From: Nevskia sp. | GTDB lineage: Bacteria; Pseudomonadota; Gammaproteobacteria; Nevskiales; Nevskiaceae | Reading direction: 5' to 3' | DNA: 64,000 nt | NCBI GenBank assembly: GCA_021732745.1 | Contig: JAKFUK010000001.1 | Coordinates: 942,931 to 1,006,930, forward strand | Shown: positions 9,748 to 18,761 of the stretch, piece after piece | How the letters are laid out: each line of letters opens with the position of its first letter | Position numbering within the stretch: position 1 is the stretch's first letter | The notes under the pieces: model-generated | Seen by the model: the letters and a program-made list of their open reading frames with translations, nothing else | Told to the model about the DNA's origin: nothing | Databases searched by the model: none | Translations under genes and position numbers: made by a program

Positions 9748-11429
9748 GCGGCGCGTTCGCGCCACCAGAGCAGGCCGGCGACGATCAGCCAGGCGAGGAA
9801 CCACGGCCAGCGCGGCAGGCGGACTTGCACGCGGGTCTGCGGCAGGCTTGTCGACGCTTCGCGTTGCAGCTTGCGCGTCGCTTCACGATCGCGCGCTGCA
9901 TGCAGGCCGCGGGCATCGTTGGCCGCGCGCACGAACATCGGCCAAGTGTCAGCAGCGGTTTGCAGCCGATGCCAGCCGGCTTCTCCCGGCCAGACGGCGG
10001 CGCAGCCATCGGCGCGAACACTCAGGGCCAGTGCCACACCATCCGGCGACAGCAGGCTGGCCGCTGCTCCCAATCCGCACAGCACCGCGCGTTCATCGAC
10101 CCAGGCCTCGCCCGGCAACTGCGGCCCGGCTTCAGGCGGCGGGACCGGCCGGCTGAGCACCGCCAGCGCATCGCCCCATAGCGCGCCGTGACGCGCCGCG
10201 TCGCCGGCCAGCACCAGCCGGTAACTGTCGAGCAGGGTCCAGATCGCGATCCGGCCCGCACCGCGCGCGCGCCAGGCAGCGAGCACGGTGCCGTCGTCTG
10301 CACGCAGCAAGGGCGTGATGTCCGAAGACGCCGCGATCACCACCGGCGCGGCCGTGAAACCGTCGCGTTCGCGCATCGCCAGCCGGCGATCGAGCGTCAG
10401 CGACAGCGGCGCATCGGCAGCGGTGGTCGGGAAACCGAGCGCCGCCCAATCGGCCGCGACGGCCGGTTCCAGCGGCCCGGTCGCTTTCAGGATCAGGCCC
10501 AGGCCGCTGTCGACTGCGGCCAGCAGCGCGGCTTTTTCATCGGCTGTGAGCAGCGCCCAGGCGCGTTCGTCGATGACCAGCAGATCGCTGGCCGCGAGCG
10601 TTTCCGGCGTCAGCGTCGTGTTGTCGGCAGATAGCGCGACACCTTCGCTCAAGCCCGCGCGATAGGCCACGGCCAGCCCGGCGTCCTGCGCCCAGCGCCG
10701 CCAGTACTTGGCATCGGCATCCGGCGTGCCGGCGAGGAAGCGCAGCGACAGGCGCTCGCCGGCTTCGACGATCAGCGGCACGGCGGCAACATCGAGCAGC
10801 GCATCGGCAGCATCGAAGGCGCGCAACGCGAAGGCCGTTGCACCGGCGGCGCGGGCCATCATCGACAACTGGAAGCCGCCTTCACCGTCGACGGCGGCGA
10901 CTTCGACCTGCGCGCCGCTCGGGTCGTGCAGCGCGACCCGGACGGCAGGCGTCGCCACCCGGCCGCGAATGACGATCTGGCTGCCGAGCTTCACCGTCGA
11001 AGGCGCATCAAGCGCCACGATGCCGCTTTCAGCCGCTGCATCGAAGCGCAGCGCACGTTCGCCGACCATAGCTTGATCGCGCAGCGGCAAACCGTTGCCG
11101 ACGATGTGCAGCGCGCGTGCCTGCGGATGACGGCGCAAGGCGGTCGCCAAGTCCGGCACGGCGTCCGCGCGCAGCGGCGCATCGGCACCGGGCAAGGCGA
11201 CCAGCGGCGCGAACCAGGGCAGCGCGCGCCTTTGCTCGGTGCTGGCTCCGGGCGTCAGCACGGTGAGGGTGCTGCCATCGACCGGGACCGACGGCGGCAA
11301 CAGGGTCGCGGCCAGCAAGGCGGCCGCGATCGGCTGCAACCAGAACGCCGGATCGCGCCAGGGTCGACGGCGCGCGCGCCACAGGCCGATCAGGGTCGCA
11401 GCCGCGATCAGCAGCAGGGCGGCGTTCAT
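9744..11429 (-). CDS. Large membrane-anchored protein closing the TldD-MoxR operon
   Basis: This 561-residue protein starts MNAALLLIAAATLIGLW, overlapping the upstream stop (ATGA at 11426-11429). Two helices lie at the N-terminus (about 1-17 and 28-45), and one at the C-terminus (PWFLAWLIVAGLLWW). In between is a long extracytoplasmic or cytoplasmic region. Around residue 270-300 it contains DLLVIDERAWALLTADE followed by AAVDSGLGLILKATG, reminiscent of the glutamine-amidotransferase-like fold found in BatA/DUF4159-type proteins. No catalytic cysteine is evident in that stretch. Such proteins end MoxR-vWA operons. The stop codon lies in the adjacent palindrome. Function unknown. Confidence 0.75.
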   Translation of the reverse strand: MNAALLLIAAATLIGLWRARRRPWRDPAFWLQPIAAALLAATLLPPSVPVDGSTLTVLTPGASTEQRRALPWFAPLVALPGADAPLRADAVPDLATALRRHPQARALHIVGNGLPLRDQAMVGERALRFDAAAESGIVALDAPSTVKLGSQIVIRGRVATPAVRVALHDPSGAQVEVAAVDGEGGFQLSMMARAAGATAFALRAFDAADALLDVAAVPLIVEAGERLSLRFLAGTPDADAKYWRRWAQDAGLAVAYRAGLSEGVALSADNTTLTPETLAASDLLVIDERAWALLTADEKAALLAAVDSGLGLILKATGPLEPAVAADWAALGFPTTAADAPLSLTLDRRLAMRERDGFTAAPVVIAASSDITPLLRADDGTVLAAWRARGAGRIAIWTLLDSYRLVLAGDAARHGALWGDALAVLSRPVPPPEAGPQLPGEAWVDERAVLCGLGAAASLLSPDGVALALSVRADGCAAVWPGEAGWHRLQTAADTWPMFVRAANDARGLHAARDREATRKLQREASTSLPQTRVQVRLPRWPWFLAWLIVAGLLWWRERAA

Positions 11430-13501
11430 CGCCCCGCCTCTGACAGACCATCCAGCCAGGCCTGCCCGGCCGCATCCGGCAAGCGACGCGCCTTCACGGC
11501 CGACGGCGGCGCCGGCAGCAGCGGCCACAGCCGCGCCGCGAGCGCGCGACGGCAAGCCGCGCAATCCACCTCGCGCTGCACGCGGTCGGCGTCGGCGAGC
11601 AAGCCGAGCGCGTCCGCTGTCTCCGGATGTGTTTTCACCCAGGCGAGCAACGGCGCGACATCGGCGCGTCCATCGCCATCGAGTTGCCGCAGCAGTTGCG
11701 GGAACGGCGTGCTGTCGTCGATGCGCGGGTCCAGCAGGCGGCTGCGATCGGTCAAGCTGTCGCGCTCGCCGCTCAGGCGACGGGTGGCATCGAACGGCGG
11801 CAGTTCCAGGCCGGTGCGCGCCAGGTAAATCCGCTCGGCCTGCTGCACCTGCTTGATCAGGTCGAGCGCCTTGTACTCGTAGGGCAACGCGGCATCGGGC
11901 TGCGCCTGACGCAGTTGCAGCTCCGCTTGCCACATCTCGTTGAGAGCGGCGCGCAGCAGCACCTTGGTCGCCGGGTCCATGAGCGTGGCGGCTTCGGATT
12001 CGTTGTGCTCGTGGCCGAATTCGGCCAGCACATTCTCTTCGCGGCCGAAGCCGGCGGGCGCGGCCGCTGCGGCTTCGCCTTCGTGCGGCGCGCCGTTCTC
12101 GAACTCCTCGCCGAGGAATTCGCCGTAGCGCAGGCGCAGGATCTTCTGGTCGACGCCCAGCGTGTCGGCGTCTTCCTGAAGCTGGTCGGCGCTGATCGAA
12201 GGTCGCGCCGCGATCAGCGCTTCGGTGTCGATGATGATCTGCCGCTGGCTGCGGAAATAGGCCGGGGCCACTTTCTGCACCGTGCCTTCAAGGCCTTCGC
12301 CGATCGGGCCGCTGTCCGGCGGCCAGCGCAGGATCAGGCTCGGGCTTGTGCTGTTTTGCGCAGCCGGTTCGCGGCGGTCGGCAACGCTCAGCCGCACGAT
12401 CAGGTCGTCGCCCTGCGCAAAACCGAGCGCCTTCAGATCGAGCGCGGTGCGATAGCGGCGCGCCTTGCCGTCACCCTCGCCGGCAAGCTTCACCTGCTGC
12501 TCGCTGAGCTTGACCTGGTCACCCGCGCCCTGCGCGAGGCCGATGCTCAGCTCGGCCTCGCCAAGGCCGTAATCGTCCCTGGCCTCGAAGCGCAGATTCC
12601 ACTGGTCTTGTGCGGCGTGGATCACGGTCAGCGTCTGCTCCGGCTCGCGGACCAGGATTTCCGGCGGCTGATCGGCGATCACATCAAGGCGGCTGGCGCG
12701 GTCATCGGCCAGTGCGGCCGCGCCACGCAATTCGATGCGGTAGAGCGTTGCCGTGTCGATCACCCGGCTGCCGCGCCAGTCGTCGCCGCTGCGGGTCAGC
12801 GCAAGGCGGGCATCGTCGTGGAAGCGCAGTTCGACGGCTTCCGCCGTGCGATCGAGCCTGAGCCGCCATTCCACCGTACTGCCAGCGGCAAACTTGGCAT
12901 CGAGCCTGTCCAGCCGGGACTCCGGCAGACCGGTGTAGGCCGGCGGCGTGATCGCCAGTCGGACGGCCGTGATTTGCGTGCCCGAGGCATCTGCTCGTGC
13001 CGCGCTGGCGGTGATCGCTTCCGGCGCGGGCAGCACGGCGCGCAGGCTGGGCAGCAACTGCGCAAAGCCAACCAGCGCAAGCCCGGCAAGCCACAGCTTT
13101 TGCAAGCGGCGACGCGGCCACGGTGCGCGCAGATCAGGGGCATCGTTTGCCAGCCGGGACGCCATGCGGCTGCGGATGCGCGCCTGCTGGAAGGCAGCCA
13201 AGGCGCTGGCAGGCAGACCCGGCTGCACGGCCAGCGCGCTGCTGTCCTCGAAATCCGGACAGGTGGCGTCCAGTTGCCGCAGCAGCCAGCCCGGATCGTG
13301 CCGCCGCGCGTGGCGAATCGCAGCGGCGATCACGCCGATGAGGGCGGCGATCAGCACCGCGATGGCCGACGGCGGGCCTGCCAGCGAATCGCCCAGCACG
13401 GCGAAGCCGACCGCCAGCGGCAGCACGGCAGCCACGTCGATCAGCACGGCGCGCGCACTGGCGCTGCGGCGCAGGCGCGTCAGAGCCGCTTCGATGCTCA
13501 T
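11426..13501 (-). CDS. Large membrane protein of MoxR/vWA operon (DUF4175-like)
   Basis: This 691-residue protein begins MSIEAALTRLRRSASARAVLID. It has two early helices (ACVLPLA-type segment near 20-35 and AIAVLIAALIGVIAAAI near 45-60), then LLRQLDATCPDFEDSSALAV and a third helix near 130. Beta-rich repeats follow (AVRLAITPPAYTGLPES, PPEILVREPEQTLTVIHA, LRFEARDDYGLGEAELSIG) and then a charged helical tail. The TPPAYTG and DDYGL patterns are those of DUF4175-type membrane proteins. The family call is by pattern only. It overlaps its neighbours by four bases at both ends, so it is part of the same translation-coupled operon. Confidence 0.75.
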   Translation of the reverse strand: MSIEAALTRLRRSASARAVLIDVAAVLPLAVGFAVLGDSLAGPPSAIAVLIAALIGVIAAAIRHARRHDPGWLLRQLDATCPDFEDSSALAVQPGLPASALAAFQQARIRSRMASRLANDAPDLRAPWPRRRLQKLWLAGLALVGFAQLLPSLRAVLPAPEAITASAARADASGTQITAVRLAITPPAYTGLPESRLDRLDAKFAAGSTVEWRLRLDRTAEAVELRFHDDARLALTRSGDDWRGSRVIDTATLYRIELRGAAALADDRASRLDVIADQPPEILVREPEQTLTVIHAAQDQWNLRFEARDDYGLGEAELSIGLAQGAGDQVKLSEQQVKLAGEGDGKARRYRTALDLKALGFAQGDDLIVRLSVADRREPAAQNSTSPSLILRWPPDSGPIGEGLEGTVQKVAPAYFRSQRQIIIDTEALIAARPSISADQLQEDADTLGVDQKILRLRYGEFLGEEFENGAPHEGEAAAAAPAGFGREENVLAEFGHEHNESEAATLMDPATKVLLRAALNEMWQAELQLRQAQPDAALPYEYKALDLIKQVQQAERIYLARTGLELPPFDATRRLSGERDSLTDRSRLLDPRIDDSTPFPQLLRQLDGDGRADVAPLLAWVKTHPETADALGLLADADRVQREVDCAACRRALAARLWPLLPAPPSAVKARRLPDAAGQAWLDGLSEAGR

Positions 13502-14637
13502 GAGGCCGCGCTCCGCTGCCGTGTCGCCAGCCCGCGCTCGATCAGCCACAGCAGCGCGATCAGCAGCACCAGCCAGGGCGCGAGCGGCGTCGCCGGACCT
13601 TCCGAATCTGCCATCGAACGCACAGGCGCAACGCTGGCCGCAGGTACGCGATCCGGTGGCGATACTGCGGGGCGCAGGTATTTCAGCAGCGCCAGCGGCA
13701 CTTGCGGATCGCGCAGCGCCGGCCAGGCGGCAGGATCGAGCGGGCCGGCCAGCGTGTAGATCTGACCGCGTCCTGACGTTTGCCGACGCAGCAGCGGCTG
13801 GCTGTCGGTATCGCGCAGCAGCACCTCGCCCTTGGTCGCTTTCGGATCACCGATCAGCAGGTTCAGGCCGCCGACGACACTCGCTTGCGTGGCTGCGTCC
13901 AGCGTCGTCGTGGCGGCGATCAGCAGCGCGCTGTCCTGGGCGATCGGCGTGCCGGGCGGCGCGTCGTCGACGGTGATCGCGACACCGGCGGCTTGCCAGG
14001 CCGCGACCAGCGCGCGCGCGACATCGGCGGCCGTGGATTCCGCACGGATCGCGATGCGGAACGGCGGCGCAGCGGGCGCGCTGGCTTCCGGCAATGCCGC
14101 AGCCGGCAGAGCTTTCCAGACCACTTCGCGACCGATGCGCAGGCGCTCGCCGTCCAGCCCCGCCAGCGTGTCGGGCACCACCAGCGTCAGCTTCGTGGCC
14201 GCCGGAAGCGCGCGATCCAGTTCGCGGATCAAGCTGCTCAGCGCGCTTGGATCAGCCGCCGGGGGTGGCTGATTGAGCGCCGGATAGCCCTCGGCGAGCC
14301 AGCGCCAATCGGCCAGCGGCGCGTCGACCGCAGCCCGTGCCACATCGGCCTGGATGCCCGATGCGACATAAACCGCTGCCGCATCCGGTTCCGCTTCCGG
14401 ACGCCAGAACGGTTGCGCGAGCAAGGCCGCCAGCAGCGCGATCAGCAGCAGGCGCAGGGCCAGCAGCAGTGGCTCATCGAGCCGCCATTGCCGGCGCGGT
14501 GGCGTGCGCGCAGCCAGCCATTCGAGCGCAGCGAAAGGAATGTCGCGGGCGGCGCGGCGGCGAATCAGGTGGATGGCGATCGGCACGATGACGGCGGCGA
14601 GCGCAAGCCAGCCGAGCGCTGCGGCAAAGCCGATCAC
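13498..14637 (-). CDS. BatA-type membrane protein (aerotolerance N-terminal domain)
   Basis: This 379-residue protein starts MIGFAAALGWLALAAVIVPIAIHLI, then RRRAARDIPFAALEWL and a second helix LLLALRLLLIALLAALLAQPFW. This N-terminal hairpin (helix, HLIRRRxxxxxxFxxLxWL, helix) is the BatA signature. The central part resembles a vWA-like or GATase-like fold, with TKLTLVVPDTLAGL and LNLLIGDPKATKGEVLLRD. A C-terminal helix (WLVLLIALLWLIERGL) anchors it again. BatA proteins work with MoxR ATPases in periplasmic stress or assembly functions. ATGA overlaps link it to the genes before and after. Confidence 0.8.
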   Translation of the reverse strand: MIGFAAALGWLALAAVIVPIAIHLIRRRAARDIPFAALEWLAARTPPRRQWRLDEPLLLALRLLLIALLAALLAQPFWRPEAEPDAAAVYVASGIQADVARAAVDAPLADWRWLAEGYPALNQPPPAADPSALSSLIRELDRALPAATKLTLVVPDTLAGLDGERLRIGREVVWKALPAAALPEASAPAAPPFRIAIRAESTAADVARALVAAWQAAGVAITVDDAPPGTPIAQDSALLIAATTTLDAATQASVVGGLNLLIGDPKATKGEVLLRDTDSQPLLRRQTSGRGQIYTLAGPLDPAAWPALRDPQVPLALLKYLRPAVSPPDRVPAASVAPVRSMADSEGPATPLAPWLVLLIALLWLIERGLATRQRSAAS

Positions 14638-15521
14638 GCGCGGCTCGCCCGGGACGAAAACAGCGCACGCAAAGGCGCGTCGGCCGGCTCATCGAGTGGA
14701 TGTTCGACGCCGATCACCCCGTGCTTCGCCAGCCGTCGCAGATGCTCGCGTCGCACCTCGCCGAAGCGGCTCAGGAAGCCGTCTCGCGCGCCATCGGCAT
14801 CGAGCGTGCGCTCGCGGCCGCTTTCCGGGTCGATGAAACGCTGGCTGCCGCTGAATGCGAAGCGCAGTTCGCCAAGCGTCAGGATGCGGATGGCGCGGAC
14901 ATCGCGGCGGGCAGCAGCGAGGCGTTCGCAGGACGCGGTCAGCGCTTCGTCGAAGCCGTCGCTGATGCTGACGACCAGGGCATCCGGGGCGATCTGCGCG
15001 GACAGCAGCGGCGGCGTGGCGCGTGCGCCGTCGCGGCCATCGGCGGTCAGGCTTTCGATCAGCAGCAACAGGCGATCGCGATGACGGGCACCGGCTGCCG
15101 CCGGCAGGCCCTGCGTGCTCGCGCCGCCGACGGTGATCAGGCCGACGCTGTCGCCCTGGGCGACCGCGCGCTCGGTGATGCAGGCGGCGAGCACTTTGGC
15201 GGCGTCGAGGCGGCTGTAGTCGGGGCGTTCGGGATCGGCCTGGGCCATCGAGGCCGAGCAGTCGATGACCAGCCAGACGCTTAAAGGACTGTCGCGGGTG
15301 GCATCGCGGACGAAGTAGCGATCCGAGCGGGCGAACAGCTTCCAGTCGATGCTGCGCGGCTCGTCGCCCTGGCCGTAGGACCGGTATTGCGCGAATTCCA
15401 GCCCCGCGCCGCGGCCGCGTCCGGCATGCAGGCCCAGACCCTGGCCGTTCGGCGTCAGACGGGTGCTCAAGCGCAGGCTTTTGAGGCGAGCGCGGATGGC
15501 GGGGGGGATGAGGCTGCTCAT
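14634..15521 (-). CDS. DUF58 family protein with vWA domain
   Basis: This 295-residue protein starts MSSLIPPAIRARLKSLRL. The DUF58 signature YRSYGQGDEPRSIDWKLFAR occupies residues 46-65. The vWA metal site DCSAS at 87-91 has the DxSxS spacing intact, and VVSISDGF comes later. Such proteins are the vWA partner of MoxR AAA+ ATPases and lie at the membrane face. Upstream in the same frame the sequence is palindromic-repeat DNA (15531-15638), which encodes a spurious leader; the ATG at 15519-15521 is therefore preferred. Confidence 0.88.
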   Translation of the reverse strand: MSSLIPPAIRARLKSLRLSTRLTPNGQGLGLHAGRGRGAGLEFAQYRSYGQGDEPRSIDWKLFARSDRYFVRDATRDSPLSVWLVIDCSASMAQADPERPDYSRLDAAKVLAACITERAVAQGDSVGLITVGGASTQGLPAAAGARHRDRLLLLIESLTADGRDGARATPPLLSAQIAPDALVVSISDGFDEALTASCERLAAARRDVRAIRILTLGELRFAFSGSQRFIDPESGRERTLDADGARDGFLSRFGEVRREHLRRLAKHGVIGVEHPLDEPADAPLRALFSSRASRA

Positions 15522-15530
15522 CTCGGGCTC

Positions 15531-15638
15531 CCCTCTCCCCCTGGGAGAGGGGATGGGGGTGAGGGGCGCTGCTGGATCAGGCCGCCCCCGATCTCGATGA
15601 GTGCGTCCCTCACCCAACCCTCTCCCGGGGGGAGAGGG
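15531..15638. repeat. CCCTCTCCC/GGGAGAGGG palindromic element between moxR and DUF58 gene
   Basis: The left arm is CCCTCTCCCCCTGGGAGAGG with GGGGGTGAGGGG. The right arm is CCCTCACCCAACCC, then TCTCCCGGGGGGAGAGGG. It is the same family as at 43730, 54759, 57373 and 62765. It lies inside an operon, so it is presumably transcribed as a large hairpin and could set the ratio of the two gene products. Confidence 0.85.
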
Positions 15639-15654
15639 CTTGCGGCGCGCTTCG

Positions 15655-16650
15655 TCAAAGCTTGACCGCCTCGAGCACCGCAGCCACCACCTCATCCGCC
15701 GTACGCGCTTCGGCCTCGGCGGCGAATGACAGCAGCAGGCGGTGGCGCAGCACCGGGGCGGCCAGTGCGCGCACGTCGTCGCGAGTCGCAGCGAAGCGGC
15801 CGTGCAGCAGCGCACGCGCCTTCGCCGCCAGCGCCAGCGATTGCCCGGCACGCGGGCCGGCGCCCCAGCGCAGCCATTCGCACACTTCGGGCACCGGCGT
15901 GTCCTGCGGCCGCGTGGCGCGCACCAGACGGGTGATCCAGTTGAGCAGTTCGTTGCTCAGCGGCACGTCGCGGGTGAGCTTTTGCAGCGCCAGCACTTCG
16001 TCGCCACGCATCGCGGCAGTGATCGCCTGCGCCGCCGCGCCGGTGGTCTGGCTGATGATGGCGCGCTCCTCGGCTTCGCTCGGGTAGTCGACGCGGATGT
16101 GCAGCAGGAAGCGGTCGAGCTGCGCTTCCGGCAGCGGATAGGTGCCGGCCTGTTCCAGCGGGTTCTGGGTCGCCAGCACGAAGAACGGCTCGGGCAGCGC
16201 CCAGGTGGTGCCGGCATAGGAGACGGTGTGCTCCTGCATCGCTTCGAGCAGCGCGGCCTGGGTTTTCGGCGGCGTGCGGTTCAGCTCGTCGGCGAGCAGC
16301 AGGTTGGTGAACACCGGGCCTTTCTGGAACTTGAAGCTGCGGCGGCCGGTGCCGTGGTCCTCCTCCAGTATTTCGGTGCCGAGGATGTCGCTGGGCATCA
16401 AGTCCGGCGTGAACTGGATGCGCCGGAAATCGAGCTTCAGCGCCTGCGAAAGCGAGCGCACCAGCAAGGTCTTGCCGAGACCCGGCACGCCTTCGAGCAG
16501 GCAGTGCCCGCCCGCCAGCAAGCCGACCAGCAACTGCTCGACCACCGCATCCTGGCCGACGATGACCCGGGCAATGGCCTTGCGAACCTCGCCGAGGCGG
16601 GCGAGCTGGGTGGTGATGGCGGCTTCGGTCAGCGTGGCGGTATCGGGCAT
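15655..16650 (-). CDS. MoxR family AAA+ ATPase
   Basis: This 331-residue protein has Walker A GVPGLGKT at 54-61, Walker [10 protein letters not shown] at about 118-124, and the MoxR signatures [24 protein letters not shown] and [24 protein letters not shown]. MoxR ATPases act as chaperones that use ATP to activate or assemble partner complexes, usually with vWA proteins. Here those are the DUF58 and BatA-like products just downstream. The ATG at 16648-16650 is chosen; longer readings enter the palindrome at 16675-16761. Confidence 0.93.
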   Translation of the reverse strand: MPDTATLTEAAITTQLARLGEVRKAIARVIVGQDAVVEQLLVGLLAGGHCLLEGVPGLGKTLLVRSLSQALKLDFRRIQFTPDLMPSDILGTEILEEDHGTGRRSFKFQKGPVFTNLLLADELNRTPPKTQAALLEAMQEHTVSYAGTTWALPEPFFVLATQNPLEQAGTYPLPEAQLDRFLLHIRVDYPSEAEERAIISQTTGAAAQAITAAMRGDEVLALQKLTRDVPLSNELLNWITRLVRATRPQDTPVPEVCEWLRWGAGPRAGQSLALAAKARALLHGRFAATRDDVRALAAPVLRHRLLLSFAAEAEARTADEVVAAVLEAVKL

Positions 16651-16674
16651 TTCGAAAGCGGGCTGTAGGTGTTC

Positions 16675-16761
16675 GTAGGGTGGGCAGGCTTCACTTGCCC
16701 ACCGATTCGCAACCGTTCGACCGTGACGCACGCGTGGGCAGATGAAGCCTGCCCACCCTAC
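16675..16761. repeat. GTAGGGTGGGCAGGC palindromic element
   Basis: It begins GTAGGGTGGGCAGGCTTCAC and ends with the inverse, GATGAAGCCTGCCCACCCTAC. It separates the DUF4159 gene from moxR in an otherwise compact operon. Its ends have the same GTAGGG/CCCTAC design as the other families. Confidence 0.85.
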
Positions 16762-16771
16762 GGAAGAACGA

Positions 16772-17404
16772 TCAGGCGGTCAGCGCGTAGACCACGATGT
16801 TGACCGCGAACTTGGTGTTGTCCTCGGCATTGAAGCGCTTGTTGCGCCAGTCGTAGTCCCATTCGCAGCCGTAATCCTTGTTGCTGTACAGCAGGCCCAG
16901 GCGGCCGTTGATCTCGATGCCCTTGAGATAGTCGTGGACCAGATCGTCGCCCCAGCCGTTCAGTTCGATGGTGTTGGCGGGCGGGCCATCGAACGTGAAG
17001 AAGCTCGAATAGACCGCGTGCTCCTTGGGCAGCTTCTTCAGCGCATCGGCACCGAAGATGGCCGTCATTTCCAGTTCAAAGCTTTTCGAGAACAGGCCGT
17101 CGATATCGTGATTGCAGTCATCGGCAAACACGAAACCGCCGTTCCGAACATAAGCCTCGAAGTTGCGCCGCTCGTCCGGCGTGAACTCCACCAGCTTGTT
17201 GCCGGCGATGTAGACGAACGGCGCAGTGAGCATCCGTGGATCAGCGAGCGGAATGACCTTTTCTTCGGGGTCCACGCGCAGGGTCGTGTATTGCAACAGC
17301 GTGTCGATGATGTTCGACGGCATCCGCTGGTCCACGTCCCAGTTGCCGGATTCGTACTGCAAGCGGGTGAACCAGAAATCGTAGACCGCTGCGGATGCCG
17401 TCAT
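16772..17404 (-). CDS. DUF4159 domain protein, stand-alone
   Basis: This 210-residue soluble protein starts [20 protein letters not shown]. The family pattern is visible: W(D)[19 protein letters not shown], then [57 protein letters not shown] and [15 protein letters not shown]4159 has a class I glutamine amidotransferase-like fold and is often fused to BatA-like membrane proteins; here it stands alone without a signal peptide or helix. It sits seven bases after the TldE-like gene and upstream of moxR. Function unknown. Confidence 0.85.
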   Translation of the reverse strand: MTASAAVYDFWFTRLQYESGNWDVDQRMPSNIIDTLLQYTTLRVDPEEKVIPLADPRMLTAPFVYIAGNKLVEFTPDERRNFEAYVRNGGFVFADDCNHDIDGLFSKSFELEMTAIFGADALKKLPKEHAVYSSFFTFDGPPANTIELNGWGDDLVHDYLKGIEINGRLGLLYSNKDYGCEWDYDWRNKRFNAEDNTKFAVNIVVYALTA

Positions 17405-17411
17405 CGCCTGC

Positions 17412-18746
17412 CTACACCGCGTCGGAAAGCGAGGTGAACGTGAACTCGCGAATCTTCATCGGCGGAATCAGCATCACGAACGGCGATTCGTCATCGCCCA
17501 CCCGCTCCGGCTTGCCCAGTTCATCGACGTTGTTGAGCATGATCACCGGCGACTCGTTCCAGCGGAAGTTCTTGATCGGATACTTGATTTCGCCGTTCTC
17601 GATGTAGAACGTGCCGTCGCGCGTCAGGCCGGTCAGCAGCACCGTCTGCGGGTCCACCGAGCGGATGTACCAGGTGCGGGTGACCAGAATGCCCTTCTTG
17701 GTGCCTTTCACCAGATCCATCGTCGATTTCGTGCCGCCGACCATGATCAGGTTGCCCGGCTGGCCCAGCGCCTTGGCCTTTTTCAGCTGCGCCCAGTAGC
17801 GCGAATACTGAAGGCTGTCGACCTTGCCGTTGGTGATGATCGGCTGGCGCTCGCGCTTCAAGCCGTCGTTATCCCAGGGCAGCACGGCGGCACCGGGATA
17901 GGCCGGATCGGCGAACAGGGTGACCTTGTCGTCGAACACCTTTTCGCCCAGACGATTGCCGCCGCCCTTCTTGGTCAGAAAGCTGCGGCCTTCGTCGGCT
18001 GAGCGGGCATCGAAGCCCTGCATCATGAAGCTGATCAGGCCGGCACTGGCCGCCGGTTCGAGGATCACCGTGTACTTGCCCGGTTCCAGCGCCTTGGCGT
18101 CCGATGAGGCCTTGGCCTTGCCGATCGCGGTCTGGATGTCGCTCTTGGCGTTGAACTGCGACACGTCCGAGACATTGCGCGCCACCCAGCCCGAGCCGCG
18201 GGCGTCGTCGGTGCGCACGGTGCAGGTGAAATCGACATTGGTCGATTTCTGATAACCGAAATTGCCCTTGGAGTTGGCGACCGCCGAAAAGCGCACCGCG
18301 TCGCTGAAGAAACCGGCGGCCACCAGCTTGCCGGCCTTCGAGGGGTTGATGCTGTCGGCGGCAACCTGCGCCCGGTATTCCGGGGTGATGCCGGCGGTGG
18401 CTTCGGCAAACGTCGGGGTGGCCGTGTACGCCTGCTTGCCGATGGCCGGGATGAATTCCGGGTTGTCCGGAGCCAGCTTGGCCAGATCTTCGGCGCGCTT
18501 GACCACGCGGGCAAGGGCTGCGTCATCGAACTCGTTGATGGTGGCCGTGCCGACCTTCTTGCCGAAGGCCACCTGCACCGACAGTTCGCAGTTGCTGACG
18601 ATGCCGGAGGTCGACACCGAGTTCAGCGCGTAGCGGATGTTGCCGGCCACCGAACCTTCGAGGCTGGCCACGCATTCGTCGGCCTTCGACAGCTTGATGA
18701 CCTTGTCGAGAATCGCCTTGGCCTGTGCTTCAGTGAATATGCTCAT
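17412..18746 (-). CDS. TldE/PmbA-like member of the TldD family (non-catalytic partner)
   Basis: This 444-residue protein starts MSIFTEAQAKAILDKVIKLS. It belongs to the TldD/PmbA family (ALNSVSTSGIVSNCELSVQVAFGKKVG near the start; YTVILEPAASAGLISFM and the late MVGGTKSTMDLVKGTKKGILVTRTWYIRSVDP). It lacks any HExxxH metal site, as do TldE/PmbA subunits. TldD and TldE form a heterodimeric metalloprotease that trims peptides such as microcin B17 and antitoxin CcdA. No signal peptide is visible, although its partner upstream has a Tat signal. The gap to tldD is only 15 bases. Confidence 0.9.
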   Translation of the reverse strand: MSIFTEAQAKAILDKVIKLSKADECVASLEGSVAGNIRYALNSVSTSGIVSNCELSVQVAFGKKVGTATINEFDDAALARVVKRAEDLAKLAPDNPEFIPAIGKQAYTATPTFAEATAGITPEYRAQVAADSINPSKAGKLVAAGFFSDAVRFSAVANSKGNFGYQKSTNVDFTCTVRTDDARGSGWVARNVSDVSQFNAKSDIQTAIGKAKASSDAKALEPGKYTVILEPAASAGLISFMMQGFDARSADEGRSFLTKKGGGNRLGEKVFDDKVTLFADPAYPGAAVLPWDNDGLKRERQPIITNGKVDSLQYSRYWAQLKKAKALGQPGNLIMVGGTKSTMDLVKGTKKGILVTRTWYIRSVDPQTVLLTGLTRDGTFYIENGEIKYPIKNFRWNESPVIMLNNVDELGKPERVGDDESPFVMLIPPMKIREFTFTSLSDAV

Positions 18747-18761
18747 GATTTCAAGGGTTCC

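Noticed and set aside
15522-15851. N-terminal extension of the DUF58 protein
   Set aside because: The extension is translated palindrome plus antisense moxR sequence; the ATG at 15519-15521 gives a normal domain start.
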